Origin: Suillus spraguei
Taxonomy: Eukaryota; Basidiomycota; Agaricomycetes; Boletales; Suillaceae
Length of the DNA stretch: 64,000 nt
Assembly: GCA_016800925.1 (NCBI GenBank)
Contig: JABCPU010000002.1
Coordinates: 186,001-250,000 of the forward strand
Direction of reading: 5' to 3'
The notes beneath the pieces were generated by a model. It was not told the DNA's origin, ran no database searches, and worked only from the letters and a program-made list of their open reading frames with translations. The number at the start of each line of letters is the position of its first letter. Position 1 is the stretch's first letter. Positions 21,842 to 34,659 of this stretch are shown here, piece by piece. The position numbers and the translations under genes are program-made.

Positions 21842-24800
21842 TTAAGCTTTGATGAAAACCCTTTTTCTCTTTTTGCCCTCTGCGATCTTCGCGCGAACTT
21901 TCTCCTCGTCGAAGTCTTCCTCTTCGTAAAACTGGGCAGTCCTCTCAGCTTCTGTTCTTCGGCGAAGATGTTGTAATGCAACCAGATTATATCCGATAGC
22001 GTCTTTCTCGCGGCGCAATGACTTGCGCAGGTGGACGCGCAACGGTATCAATGTAGTGCGCATGACACGATTAGTTACGATTTGGTGGTGATGGATCTTC
22101 AAGAGAAAGAACAATATACGAGAGACGAGGGAAATATTCCACCCCTTCGTAATGTATCAAAATTTGTTTTTGGGAGGAATGCGAAGGAAGACTTACTTTT
22201 TGTGCCCATAGGTCCAAGTAGCGCATCAACGAAATTACCTTGTCAAAAGGTAGCACTAGCAGGGCATCATGCAAAGCAGCACTGGATATTTTCTCGACAA
22301 CTCGTAGAACGTATGCCTCAGGTTCCAAGTCATATGCTGCGAGAATAGGATTTCGAGGCGGTGGCTGCATTCCTGTGGCTTCTAGTGAACCCGCTTGAGT
22401 AAACTTTGATTCATACTCCAGGAAAGCAGTCCGCTCGGCATCAGCGAGATCTAACGCCTCCATAATCCGTTCGCCCGCCATGAGTGTCTCCGAAGTTTGC
22501 TTGGCGACCGCAGCTACTTCCCCAGAGGGTTGCGCATCAGTTTCGTTGTTGTTGATGAACATGTCAGGACGGTTAAGTGCATTTGCAATCCCGTCTTCAT
22601 AGATCTGTTCAAGCTCCCGCTCTCGCTCTTCCTCGAGAAAAAGCTAGACTGATGGTCACGCATGCCACCAAATAGATCATTGCAGTACAGCTCACTGGTT
22701 CGTCGAGTTTCTCCCAAACTCTGATGGATTTGTCGTGCGAGCCAGTCACTACAAATTTGGCATGGTTGCTCACAGCAAATGCCCAAATCTCGCTGTGATG
22801 ACCATCAAGTTTCTGGATGTTCTCAAACTACAAGAGACTTGAAAATGATTCTCAAGGGGAAAGAAGGGGTCTCACCTTGTCCCCATCCCAGTACTTGAGC
22901 ATCTTATCCTTGCCAACAGTCCAGAAGTATGTGACTTCCGTTCAAAGAGCACCTGCATAACACTCTCCTCGTGAGCAAATATTGACTTGTGGCAGTCACC
23001 AAAGTCGAGGCCCCAGATCTTCACGTTTTTGTCCGCCGAGCACGTGACGATGAGCTTGGAATCGTCTGAAATGTCCATTGCTAAGACAGGCAGCTGGAAA
23101 AGGCGTTAAGACTTTGTGTTCACAGAGGTCTCTGAAATTTACCTTGTGACCGTATAGAGAAAGGAAGAACTTTAGAGTGTCTTGATAGAAAATCTTGACC
23201 GTGGAGTCCAGTAGGGCTACTGCCAATAGCTTCCCATTCGGGCTGTATCTGACAAACAGGACTTCATCCGACATTTTCAACGTTCGTGTATGATTTAATG
23301 TCATGGACTTTTTGACCTGCATATATTGAGTCGATTGAGATTGCAGAGTACTATTCCAACGAAACACTAACCTCGTCATTATGAGAAACGTTACGCTCGA
23401 ACTCCCAAAATTTGACCTCTTTATCAGCACTCCCGCTGACCAAAACTTGCTCGTCTGGATGAACATGCAGAGACCAAACAGTGGAGCTATGGGCTTTCAC
23501 GGCGTCCGTGAGTGCCGAAGATGCTAAATCATATATTAGAATCTCCCCTGACTTCGTTCCAATAGCAATCTGGAAGAAACTTAATAAGCATGACATTTTC
23601 GAAAAAAAAAAAAAGTCTACATGTCTGTCTCCAGGAAGGAAAGTGCTGCAAATAGCGTAGCCGCAGTCCATCGTACGTATGCACGCTGTCGTTTTCAGGT
23701 TCCACAGTTTCAGGGAACCTTCCATACATATATCAGTGAGGCGCTAAAATTGCTGAAGCGAACGTACCATTAGATGCTGACGCAAGTACCTGGTCATCTG
23801 AACTCAAACACAAAGTCCTTACATCTGTCCGATGCCCGGGAAGATCAACCGAGAACATCCGAGTGGCTTCGGGTGTCTCTTCCTTTGACTTTGTAGGGGG
23901 TGGAATATTGTACACTTCAAGGGCGTTCGATGACAATGCCACAAAGAGCTGTGACGTGACCAGTCAGAGTCGTACATACGAGTAAGTTGATACGAACCTG
24001 AACACCTGATTTTGATACAGCCTCCTTGCAGCCAAAATCGAAGGATCGAACTTTTGCGCTTGCTCGAACCACAAGGTAAGGAGTGAAAAGATCAATCATA
24101 TTGATCTCTTGGTCGACATCCATAGCGTCCTCCACGGCGTCATCAATATCTTTCCCTATCTTTTTGTTTTTCCCCTTCTCTTTCGCACGCTTTTTCCGTC
24201 TAGCTTGCTTCTTTCTGATTTCCTCCTCAGTTCGGACACGAAAGACTTCGATAGATCGGTCGTGTGACTGAACAGCAAGGTATGGTTGTGACGGGTGGAA
24301 TAAAATCTGGGATACACGGTGACGTGATGAGAGCGGGAGGCTGGTGACAGGATGGATCATCTTCGCGACCTACACACAAAATGAAGTTCTGGATTAATGA
24401 TTGCAAAATCGTTACTTGCCTCGCCTGCCTCATTTTCCACTAAACCTTGCGACAGTGACTCGTGGTCAATTTTCCATGCTTTAACTTCGCCCTCACCACT
24501 TCCGGTAAAGATAAAGTTCTTCTCTGGATCGATATCCAATGAAGAAACCTCAGAGCGGTGAGCAACAATTGTCTGAACACAATGTTGAGTAGAAGTATCC
24601 CATAACTTCATGAACGTGTCTTTTGACGTGGTCAGTAGCATATGAGAGCGTGAACTAGTCGAGGTTGAAGGAAGTTCAGGCTCGGAAAGGAATTGTATGG
24701 CTGTGATTTGATTGCGATGGCCTCGTAGACTTGTAGAAGGTAAGAAATCACTAATACAACGCTTGATGTGACGTACCGGTAGAGACCAGCTTCGGCTACA

Positions 24801-25286
24801 ACATCCCACACGATGATATCTGTATCTTGCGAGCCAGAAGCAAGGCGGGTTCCTTGTGCATCAAATGCGAGAGCAGTGACGGATTTTTGATGTCCGTTAA
24901 ATGTTGTAATGACGGAGACAAATGCACTATTCCAAAGGCGCACTGAGCCATCAGCATAACCCACAGCAAAAATGCTTTCTTGAGGAGAACGGCACATGCA
25001 TGTAACCTCAGATCTGTGTCCTGTTTCGTGCCACATCGAGAGCTGGCTGGACATGAGCAAATAGAAAAACCTGAAATACGATCCACGTACCATTTGCCCT
25101 TTCTTCATATCCCATACAAGCACGTCCTCAAGTGCTGGGACATATGCTAGTTTGCCATCATATAGTGAGTTGGAGGTTGAGCTGCATATCAGCCCAAAAG
25201 CCTATCTAACTGTGAGCGCGAATTCATTAGACAGAGACGTGCCTACATGCCTGGGTCGGCCCGTGACGTAGATAGCTTTGTACCAT
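21842..25286 (-). CDS. UTP12: U3 snoRNP / SSU processome protein Utp12 (Dip2, WDR3)
   Basis: UtpB-complex WD40 protein needed for 18S rRNA processing in the nucleolus. Start ATG 25286: [12 protein letters not shown], a GC-AG intron (25250-25202), then [20 protein letters not shown] and [20 protein letters not shown]40 repeats follow in many exons, e.g. [119 protein letters not shown] and [20 protein letters not shown]. The Lys/Arg-rich insert ([20 protein letters not shown]) is typical of Dip2. The C-terminal Utp12 domain has [20 protein letters not shown]. The end is [20 protein letters not shown] 21842. It converges on the expansin-like gene with only 86 bp between stops. Confidence 0.94.
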
Positions 25287-25499
25287 CGGTATGCTTCACG
25301 ATGCGTTACGGTTAAAACATATTTGAGTGAAGGAAAATGTGAGAACCTCAAGTGGGCAACTTATTCTCACAACTGTGAAGCTAATACTTAAATGATCTGC
25401 GGAGTCCCACCTCGGTCCTAGTAATCTTGAACGATCCGAGTATCGAATATTTCGAAAGACAGTCTAGTTTCAAATCCAAACTGTTATTCAGTCCAAGGA

Positions 25500-27268
25500 A
25501 TGATGCTACAAGTTTCTCAGTCAAGCTCCGAGGCAGCCAGACGCTTCATCGCTTTCGTGAACGCATCACCAACTCCTTTTCACGCTGTATATAATGCATC
25601 TGTACGACTGGAAGCATCTGGATTCAAGAAAGTGAGTTGAACCACAGACATGGAATTAGTTACTGTTTTGACATAACGGCATAGATCAGAGAAGCAGATG
25701 ATTGGGAGAAGACTCTGCAACCCCGAGGGAAATACTACTTTACCCGGTCAGTCTTCTCATTATCTACTCTACGGTGTCTGATTCGTGTTATAGAAATCAG
25801 AGCTCTTTAGTTGCTTTTACCATTCCACCCAACTGGAAGCAGGGCGCGGGCTTATCTATTGTGGCTACACACGTTGATAGCCCGAATCTGAGGGTGATTT
25901 AGCTACCACACTTCATCTGTAAATATCTAATATTCGCACAGGTGCGCCCGATATCCAAGCGGGAGAAGGTTGGGTACCTCCAGGTTGGAGTAGAAACTTA
26001 TGGTGGAGGTATCTGGCACTCTTGGTTCGATCGGGACCTCTCGTTGGCCGGGAGAGTCGTGGTCACGCAGCAAGATGGGACCTTTCAATCGAAGCTCATC
26101 AAGGTTGACCGACCTCTCCTACGTATTCCTACCCTTGCTATACACCGTGCGTACCTTTTGTGAATATTTTCGAGTAGGAACGTCAATTTATGGTTAGTTC
26201 AGTGGACAGAAATGTCAACGACAATTTGAAGTTCAACCAAGAGTCAGAATTTGTACCCATTCTAGGGCTTGTCGCAGAAACCTTGAACAAGACATCCAAA
26301 GACGACAAGATATCAAACACGAGGGCTGTTAGCATCCAGGGAAATCATCACCCAGCCCTACTCTCTGTCATTGCTGGCGAACTGTCTGTTTCTCCTGAAG
26401 AGATTCATGATTTTGAATTGTGCGTTCCAGAGCTCCCTATGCATAGTTGATTCCTGATATTTCCGTAGGCATTTATATGATACCCAACCTTCTGTCTTGG
26501 GAGGTATTAACAATGAGCTCATGTTTAGTCCTCGCATGGATAACCAGGTTTGCTCGTGCGTTGTTGAACTTTCTTACCCGTGACGTAATTAATGTCAAAC
26601 AATTGTAGCTTCTGCGCTGTGGATGCCATCTCCGCCTTTGCCTCATCTTCCAACTTCAACCTTCTCGAGGGTAACGTCAATTGCATTGCCCTCTTCAATC
26701 ATGAGGAAATCGGCAGCGTCTCCACATCTGGAGCAGAATCTTCCTTGATCCCCTCGCTCCTGCAACGCCTCTCTCCCACTCCCGCGCTACACTCACAGTC
26801 CGTTGCTCGGTCATTCCTCATATCGGCGGATATGGGTCATGCTGTTCACCCGAACTATACCTCAAAGCATGAGGACAATCATCAGCCGACTATGAACGGA
26901 GGTATTGTCATCAAGACCAATGCGAAACAGAAATACGCCAGTGACGCAATCGGGTCCTTCATTGTGAAGAAACTTGTCGAGCGCAATGGAGGCAAGGTTC
27001 AAGAGTACGAGGTCCGAAACGACATGTTAGTGTTCATTTTATCTTTAGGAGTTTCTCCTGACCATCAACGTTTAGGGCGTGCGGTTCGACGGTTGGACCG
27101 ATGTTATCGAAGCTCGGCTTGCGCACAGTTGATGTCGGTAATGCCATGCTGTCCATGCACTCCATTCGTGAGACTGCGGGCTCTCATGACGTCCAACACG
27201 CGATCGACCTGTTTACCTCATTATTTGAAGGGTTTGCTGAGCTGGATAAGACTCTCACTGTGGATTAG
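25500..27268 (+). CDS. aspartyl aminopeptidase, M18 family
   Basis: Zinc metallo-aminopeptidase (DNPEP/Ape4) removing N-terminal Asp/Glu. Start [20 protein letters not shown], then [20 protein letters not shown]. The metal-binding and catalytic parts are [14 protein letters not shown] (His, Asp), [20 protein letters not shown] (catalytic/metal Glu), [12 protein letters not shown] (Asp, His), and near the end [20 protein letters not shown] (His). Other family blocks are [42 protein letters not shown] and [20 protein letters not shown] (joined over an intron at GACAT|gttagt...tag|G). The end is [21 protein letters not shown] 27266-27268. All ligands appear present. Its start is divergent from UTP12 by 213 bp and its end converges on IMP4. 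Confidence 0.95.
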
Positions 27269-27369
27269 TCTACATATCTGTAATGAGACTGCACTGTATA
27301 CGTCGCTCGCGTGGTTTGGGAATTCACACATACATTGAAAGGAACCTGAAGGGCATACAAATGTACAGG

Positions 27370-28605
27370 CTATCGCTTTTGTCGTTTACTCGATGTCCGA
27401 TCTGAATCTGCTGTTGAATGTGTTGCAGGTCCCGATAGCAGACTACGCTTCTTGGTCGTTCTCGCATAATGTGCCAATACCCACTCTTTTTCTGCCTCTG
27501 TCTGTTCTATAGTGCCTTGCCGTATCTCATACGCTAAAAATCCAGGGACTGAGTTGGCCACCAGTAAAGCCAGTGAGATGGCGCTTACGTTTCATCTCAA
27601 AGCGCGGCCCAACTTCCGCCAGTTGGACATCCCGAACCACTTTTACAAAAACATGATGTCTGCGAAAATTAGCATCTGCTGCATTTCTTCCAAACGCACT
27701 CACCGAAAAGAAATGAAGTCTCCATCATTAGAGAACGTCATCACACGCTTGCTGTCTTCTTTCGGGACAGGAAACAGGAATTTTAGCACATCTCGCACCC
27801 GGCCACCGAGTTTAGACGTGAACTCCTCGAAGATGAGGTGTGGGTATTGTTCTGAGACGGTGGAGGACTTGTATGAGCCTATATCATGGCGTAGGGCTAC
27901 GTTGTGCAGGGTAAAGTAAACAGTAGGTCCATGGGGGAAGTGCGAGACAATCATAGCATCTGCACAATGTTTAAATTGGGGTACAGATGGATATGACATT
28001 TAGCGTACCAGGAACACCACGGTGTTCATGAAGAACGATGAGATCAGTAACGTCGTTGGCACGACAAGCATCCGCTAGCTCTTTTATAACGTAGTTTCCT
28101 CGGTTGATTCGATGCGAGTTGGGAAAAACGAGCCGCATTTCCTATGCCAAGTTTCAAAAGGAATGAATGACGAATATTTGCACGGCGTACTTTGGCGAAT
28201 TGCAACAACTTGGAACTTGGGTCTCTTGACGTTGTTACAATAATTTTTGGGTCTTGAATACCAGCCCGCGAGTATTCACTATCGATATGCGTCGACGGCT
28301 CTAATCAAAAAAACTGGTAGATACACTAATTTAGCACTGTGGATGATTACAACTCACCTTCTTGTGCCTCATCAAACGCCAAATCTTTTCCTAGCGTCTT
28401 TGCGTCATTTTTGAGCTCGGTAGGTAGTTGTTTTCCCGATGCAAGTGCATCCTTGAGCTGCCGTTTGCGTTCATACGTTTGACGTTCTTGAGCCTCGAGA
28501 GATTTAGCGTAAATATATTGTCGTCGCTCGCGCGTTTGACGCCGAATCTATGGTCGTTGTTGTTAACTGTAAAAGCTCGAGAAAGGGAGATGGATGCATT
28601 ACCAT
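27370..28605 (-). CDS. IMP4: U3 snoRNP protein Imp4 (Brix domain)
   Basis: Brix-domain RNA-binding component of the U3 snoRNP/SSU processome. Exon 1 appears to consist only of the ATG (28603-28605). It is followed by a 55-nt intron (28602-28548, GTAATG...CATAG) and exon 2 starting [20 protein letters not shown], then [20 protein letters not shown]. Brix-domain blocks further on are [71 protein letters not shown] and DGDFISFR. The C-terminal exon gives a basic tail ending [12 protein letters not shown] 27370. The intron is not a multiple of three, so it must be removed for the ATG to be used. An upstream start cannot be fully excluded, but the joined N-terminus matches the family's M-x-R-R-Q-x-R-E-R-R pattern. 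Confidence 0.93.
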
Positions 28606-30134
28606 TTTCCCGTCGACAATCGAAGAGCTTACGGACAGCTTCAGTAGTATTGGTGGATGAGTCTCCAGCCGTCACGTGATCCTTTCTATAACAGTTTTAA
28701 CCATGGCCAATTTTCCTCGTTTCACTTGATTATCCTTGTGGCTCGCACTCTCGTGAATGCGAGCCAGTACCACTCAATTTAATATAAAGTTGAACTTACA
28801 CAAGGAAAACCCGACTTGGCCGACCGGGGGACCTCGAGCGACTTTAGCCAGCCTTTTAAGCTATCTGTTACCTGAACCGAGGTCCAGTCGATTTCTGGCG
28901 CTGTACGTGTAACCACAGTCGAGACTGGCCACATCACTCTCAATTTTCACGTTCCTCAGTGATGGATGCGAGTGGCTGATAGCTGTTGGACATAGTTAGT
29001 TGGATTCATCCTGCACTGATAATCAATAACCTTTACATGTTACCAGAATTTATGATACCTACATCATTTCGAAGACCTGATCTTTCTTTGGTATTTTTCT
29101 GTCCAATGATGAATTCAAATTTATGCTTGCACTCTCCTGATGTAGACTACGACCGGTGACGGTATTTTACTACCAGACATCTATGTCCATGACTTGCAGG
29201 CGTAGCCAATGACCAGGGTGGATATTTTGCCACCTGACGATATTCATGTCCCATTGTTTGGGTGCAGGCTGTGAGCAGGCTAACATTACTGTCAAATTCA
29301 AAGGTTCTGAAGATACTTCAAAGATAGACAGCGGTCCTGAATCAACTGTATTGCGCGTGGGGACCACCAACTGACAGCAACAACGTTATGGTACACTTGT
29401 CCGTCACAAGCTTCCGCTCACTCGACCAGGTCTTAGTCGAGCCTATAATAACTCTCCCTTTCTGCTCCCCATGACGACGCACATTTCGTTGCGCAGTTTC
29501 TTAATTGCTTTCATGAGCTGCTTCGCTTAGGTGACCTAATACCGTCTAGTACCTTTGTATGCGAAGCAAATGATCTCTTCGCAGCTCTGTTCAAATTGAC
29601 AATGACAATGGCCTCTTTGTCCTGCCTATTCATCACTCCATTAATATCCTCAGGTGGCGCAGGACGCCATCATCCGAGTGTCAGGAACAACCAAAGGTAC
29701 ACGCTGGTATCAGGTACGAATCGGAATCCCTCTATCCAGGGCCGCCGATGACCCACAAGAGCGATTTCCGAGGAGCCTGAACTACAACGAAATTGTGAGT
29801 CGTGAAGGTCAGACAAACAATATGTAAAAGGATCTCTAGGTCATTGGCTACGACAGACTGAAGAACGTCTTGGCGCTGCTAGTTATTCCAAGATGTCCTT
29901 AGTTGTAAAGATAGTGACCTATCAGATTAATCTCTCGGAACCAAGGATGCCACGCTTAGAAACAACATGGAACTTACAAATTCAAACGTGCTTGCGCTCT
30001 AGAGATAGTAGTCCACATGGACCACCGGCGATTTGGTCCGTCCAGTAATGCAGCCGTCAGTACTTCTAGCTGTTAGTACTTCTGAGTGCCAGCAGTGATT
30101 GTTCCAGCCCCTTACACAATTACAGTCATCTGCT
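28606..30134. other. long stretch without a recognised gene
   Basis: Only scattered coding-like pieces are visible: a minus frame at 29170-29370, and plus-strand segments near 29275-29370 (CEQANITVKFKGSED) and 29653-29790 (IIRVSGTTKGTRWYQVRIGI). None forms a complete gene and I do not recognise them. They may be remnants of a degraded gene. A short perfect hairpin lies at 28739-28766. The promoter of the deacetylase gene is at the right end. Confidence 0.35.
28739..28766. repeat. 9-bp perfect inverted repeat (hairpin)
   Basis: TGGCTCGCA at 28739-28747 and its exact reverse complement at 28758-28766 are separated by a 10-base loop. It lies upstream of IMP4 (134 bp from its start) in the spacer. 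It could be a regulatory palindrome or chance. Confidence 0.5.
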
Positions 30135-32183
30135 ATGGCAGCGACGACATCGAATGACCTCATTTGCTTTACAAATTGCTTCCTCCCACAGGAAGACGGC
30201 GGTTTGATTGAAAAGGATTTGTGGATTGATGAGCGGCGCGGTGTCATACTAGATGCGCAGGTGAGTCGGGACCCGTGCTATAGCCCGGGGTTATTCAGTG
30301 ATTAATCATGTCCAGCGAACCTTCTTTCTGCGCAAGGAGCGTCCGGATACGATAATTGATCTTGGGGGAAACATCTTGAGGTGAGCGACAGACCCATTTA
30401 ACCGACGCCCCTTGTTACGTATTTTTGAGTCCTGCCAAGTAACAACACTAAATTATTTTGAACAGTCCAGGCTTTATTGACACTCAGATTAATGGAGGCT
30501 TCGGTTTCGACTTCTCTGTCTACGATGGCGATGACAAAACTTATCGAGATGGGTTGAAGTTGGTCGCAGAGAGAATCATTGAGACGGGTGTGACTGCGTA
30601 CGTTGTCAATGCACCTACCCACTCCTTCATAGCAACTTATTTCTTTGTTGAATCCTCAGCTTGGTCCCCACTGTCATTGTAAGCTTCCGGTCCTTGGGTG
30701 TTTCTTCATATAACATATGCGTACTATAACAGACTCAAGAAAAACCTTTTACCCCAAGCTTCTTAACCTGCTTCGTCCATGGTCGCCTCCAAATGCAGCA
30801 CACCTCCTCGGGTGGCATGTCGAAGGGCCGTTCTTACAGATGTCCAAACGAGGTGCCCATGAGCCCACGTTAATCATTCCTGCCTTAGAAGGCTTCAAGA
30901 CTTTTGAGTCTATCTACGGTCCAGAGAACTTGGCGGAAGCGGAAGACTGGCTCATGTCAGGCGATACCGTACACAACACTGTGGGTGTGCGCATGATAAC
31001 AGCTGCGCCCGAGGTCGAAGGCGTTATGGAGGCTATCAATGAAGCCAGCAAGCGTGGAGTCTGTTTCAATATCGGACACAGGTATGGCTTTGTTAAAATT
31101 GGCGATGCTAAGTTACTCCTAACGAACATAGCATGGCTACAACGGATATTGCAACTGCAGCAATAAAGAGTGGTGCGAGATGCATCACACATCTCTTCAA
31201 CGCAATGCCGCAACTTCACCATCGCGATCCGTCTATCATTGGTTTACTTGGCGCTTCTCCTTATCTATCTTCTTCAAGTTTTTTGCCATTCCCTTCCGCT
31301 ATCATCAGTGCCCTCAATGTCTCGTTGTCTTCGCGTCCAATCACCAAGGAACCTTTGATTGATCGCATATCAGAAGCACTCGATGAGATTAAGACACCCC
31401 CTCAGACACCCATGCTCCTTGTGGAACAAGCTTACAGGAAGTCCCTCCTTCCCACAGGCAAGTCGATAGCAAGCCCGGGCTCTGCCGCTATCACCGCCAG
31501 CGAAAGTGAGCCAAAGAAAGATTTGACCCCTATACCATTCGATCGACCATTCTACGGGATTATTGTGGATGGAATTCATTCTCATCCCAACTCCGTGAGA
31601 GTGGGTTCTTATCGTTGATGTGCACTTGGATTGTATTTGATACCTTTGGCAGCTGGCGTATAGTGCTCATCCAGACGGGTGCATCTTGATTACCGATGGT
31701 ATGTGCTATTGTTTTACGGGGTTGCTTTCCCAACATTCCCACAGCCATGAAGATTCTGGACCCACACCTCAAGGATGGTATTCACGACTGGCGCGATGGT
31801 CGTCGGCTTTACAAGGAGGGCGATAAGCTTTACGTGGAGGGCACTACTACCCTTGCCGGAAGGTTTGTTTACACTACTTTCTGTTTTCTACATTAATTGA
31901 CGAGCGTTAGCGTGGTCACCCTCGACAAATGTGTACGGAACTTCGTGTGCTACACTGGTTGCTCCATCGGTCAAGCTATAATATGTGCAACTTACAATCC
32001 TGCAAGGTAAGCAAAAATTTGACCCTGCAGGTGTTGCCTTATACAAATTTTTAGGTGTCTAACATCGAGAACAAGAAGGGTACGCTGCGCGCGGGTGCAG
32101 ATGCAGACTTGGCGGTACTTGACCACCAAGGTAATGTACTAAGCACCTGGGTGAAGGGCAAGATGGTGTGGGCGAGGAAGTAG
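30135..32183 (+). CDS. N-acetylglucosamine-6-phosphate deacetylase
   Basis: Amidohydrolase converting GlcNAc-6-P to GlcN-6-P and acetate, in chitin/GlcNAc catabolism (AMDHD2/NagA). Start MAATTSNDLICFTNCFLPQE; ENDs of early exons give ERPDTIIDLGGNILSPGFID and TQINGGFGFDFS. Catalytic blocks are HLLGWHVEGPFL (Glu ligand), VCFNIGHSMATTDIATAAIK (His; joined over an intron at CACAG|gtatgg), RCITHLFNAMPQLHHRDPSI (His), YGIIVDGIHSHPNSVR (His) and CILITDAMKI (catalytic Asp). The C-terminus is RAGADADLAVLDHQGNVLST, then WVKGKMVWARK, TAG 32181-32183. About ten exons. A Ser/Leu-rich stretch between the HRDPSI block and VDGIHSHP (31250-31530) is longer than in NagA, as in other fungal forms. Confidence 0.93.
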
Positions 32184-32834
32184 TCTCACCATGCTTCCTA
32201 TAGCAGTCCAAGGTCCTTCCATGGTCCTCGTCAACGTTTCATCTTGGGATTGAGGGACGCAACTGTAAAGTGATCTGAGACATGCTAGTCAATGACCGCC
32301 TGTGAAGCGCCTAGAATTAACTGAACTCATCCTTATTCTTTCATCGTATTTGCTCTTATCTATTGAGTAGTCTTGCATTGTATCTTTGATCACTTCAACG
32401 TTCGAATGTCCTACGACTCGCTCTGTCCATCATAAGAATCCATATTACTGCTCAAAGCAACACCTTCGGACGTAGCAAAGGATAATACGTCGAACAAACT
32501 GCTCAAAAGGCAGCCGAAAAACTTACCTGGACTCATAATACAACAAAAGGACGCCTGTGTCAAGGTACTGATCCACGCCATTATGGTCAATTGACGGGGT
32601 TTCGTCACCCCTTGCCGTGACCATTTTCTCATTCAAATCTATGTACGTAGACCATCGACGAAAGAAGGTCCAATATACTTATAACATATGTGAGTTATAA
32701 GCTACGGGGAATGCCAAAGACTAAGTGGAGGGTTACGCAGACAGGCATGCTGTTGGCTGTAGAATAGGATATTAGGTACGTGATTGAATTGGGCTGGAGT
32801 ATATATTATTAATTGAAGTAACGATGATGGAAGC
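32184..32834. other. intergenic, convergent 3' ends
   Basis: Lies between two converging genes. A short minus frame (32411-32632) is not family-like. AT-rich; nothing further seen. Confidence 0.4.
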
Positions 32835-34059
32835 TCAGAAATCCTCGTCAACAGAACTAATTGTTAAATGAGACATGCGTTCTAAAGTAACACAAGGGAA
32901 AAACTTACAACACCCGTGAAGACGTCGGAGTATCCGACTGTCTGACATGTGCCTTCGCATAGTCGGACACGCGCCTCTCGAAGAAATTTGTCTTTCCCTG
33001 CAAGGAAATCATGTCCATAAAATCAAAGGGATTTGAGGAGTTGTAGAACTTGTCGTTCCCTAATGATACAAGAAGACGGTCGGCGACAAACTCGATATAC
33101 TGGCACATCAGATTTGCGTTCATGCCAATGAGGCTGACTGGAAGAGCATCTGTGTTGTACAGTCAAAAGTAGCCCAAGACAACAACTGAACACGTGCCTG
33201 CTAAGAACTCTTGTTCGATGTGGACACTTTCTGTAATGATTTTTTGTATAACATCCGGATGTGGTCTTCGCTTAAGATGGGTAAATAAAAGACAAGCGAA
33301 GTCGGTGTGCATCCCCTCGTCACGACTGATGAGTTCATTGGAGAAAGTGAGCCCCGGCATCAATCCACGCTTTTTGAGCCAGAATATTGATGCAAACGAG
33401 CCGGAAAAGAAGATACCCTCAACCGCAGCAAAGGCAACTAGCCGAGTGGCAAATGTCGCTTCCTTGTCAGATATCCATCGTAACGCCCAGTCTGCCTTTC
33501 GCTTGACGGCCGGTATGGTCTCTATAGCATCAAACAGAAACTGGCGCTCATTGACGTCCTTGATGAGTGTGTCGATCAGGAGCGAATAGGTCTCGGCATG
33601 GACATTTTCGATCATGATTTGGAAACCATAAAAGCACCGAGCTTCTGGGATCTGGACTTCGTTGGAAAAACGCTCAACCAGGTTCTCGTTAACTATGCCA
33701 TCTGATGCAGCAAAAAAAGCTAAAATATGTGAGATGAAGTGGCGTTCGTTTGTGGTTAGTCGGGTGTTCCAGTGCACAATGTCTGTTGAGAGATCCATTT
33801 CTTCGGCAGTCCAAAATGATGCCTCTGCTTTCTTGTACATTTTCCAGATCTATAAGTCGTCGGTCAAATCCACTGCCGTAAATAGAGAGTGGACTCACTT
33901 CATGATACTGTACGGGGAAAAGGACAAAGCGCCGTTGAGAAGGCATGAGGAGTGGTTCAGATTCTATGTACTCTGGTAAGACTAGTGAATACGCAGAGCC
34001 AAAAAAAGCGCACCCTCTTCAGAAATTCCGGTCTCGTATGATGTACCCGAGCTGTTCAT
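32835..34059 (-). CDS. ribonucleotide reductase small subunit, copy A (short N-terminus)
   Basis: Class Ia RNR beta subunit making the diferric-tyrosyl radical for dNTP synthesis. Start ATG 34059: [20 protein letters not shown], then [20 protein letters not shown]. The large exon carries [13 protein letters not shown] (Asp ligand), [40 protein letters not shown] (Glu, His and the radical Tyr), [20 protein letters not shown] (Glu) and [17 protein letters not shown] (Glu, His). The next exon has [21 protein letters not shown] last small exon ends FSVDEDF, the tail that docks on the large subunit; TGA 32835. All metal ligands are present, unlike yeast Rnr4. Relative to copy B it lacks about 85 residues of acidic, disordered N-terminus. 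Its introns near the 3' end sit at the same sites as in copy B. Confidence 0.93.
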
Positions 34060-34659
34060 ACCATTACACCCTTCAGAGTAGAGGAATGGCCCGGGGTCGC
34101 TGAGAGAAAGTTTCTGCCGTGATGTCTCCTATCACGGAATAAACTTTAATTAAGGCTTGCCTGTGAGCGACGATAACCACAAACCTCGATTGAAAGTTCC
34201 TGGACAGATGTAACAAAGAAACAATCGAGCGCTTTTGTTTCAGACATAGAGATAAAGCTTGCACCTACTGCCGGTACTAGTAAGTACTAGTGTGAACGAT
34301 CCGAATGGATCCAAAGTTTGGTCACGTAATCATGTGACTGTTTTTTTTTGTATCCCGTCGCGGTGATTGCTCCACGCGCTCATGAGTGCCGACCACCACA
34401 CGAGATGGTGTGAAACAATGTGAAGACGTGAGAAGTGGTTCAAGTTGATTGGGTTGACTAATAATGTAATTGATGAAACGCGTTGTCGAGGCACGTCTAC
34501 AAAAACCAACAACGCGTCGCGTAATGTTGAGTGGAACAAATAACCACAACTACCGTTCGAACGGTTAAATTGAACCTCGGTTCGTCCTTTCTGCTCCTCA
34601 ACCTACACTTCTGTCTCTTGCGATATCTTCATCTTACTACATATCATTCAATACTTTCA
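34060..34659. promoter_or_regulatory. shared divergent promoter of the RNR gene pair, with two MCB-like ACGCGT boxes
   Basis: 600 bp between the two start codons. ACGCGT occurs at 34478-34483 and 34512-34517, that is 177 and 143 bp upstream of the copy B ATG, with a third copy inside copy B intron 1 (34756-34761) and a near-match CACGCGC at 34373. ACGCGT is the MluI cell-cycle box bound by MBF, which drives RNR genes at G1/S in yeasts. The motif is seen; its use here is inference. The hexamer also occurs elsewhere in the window. Confidence 0.5.
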
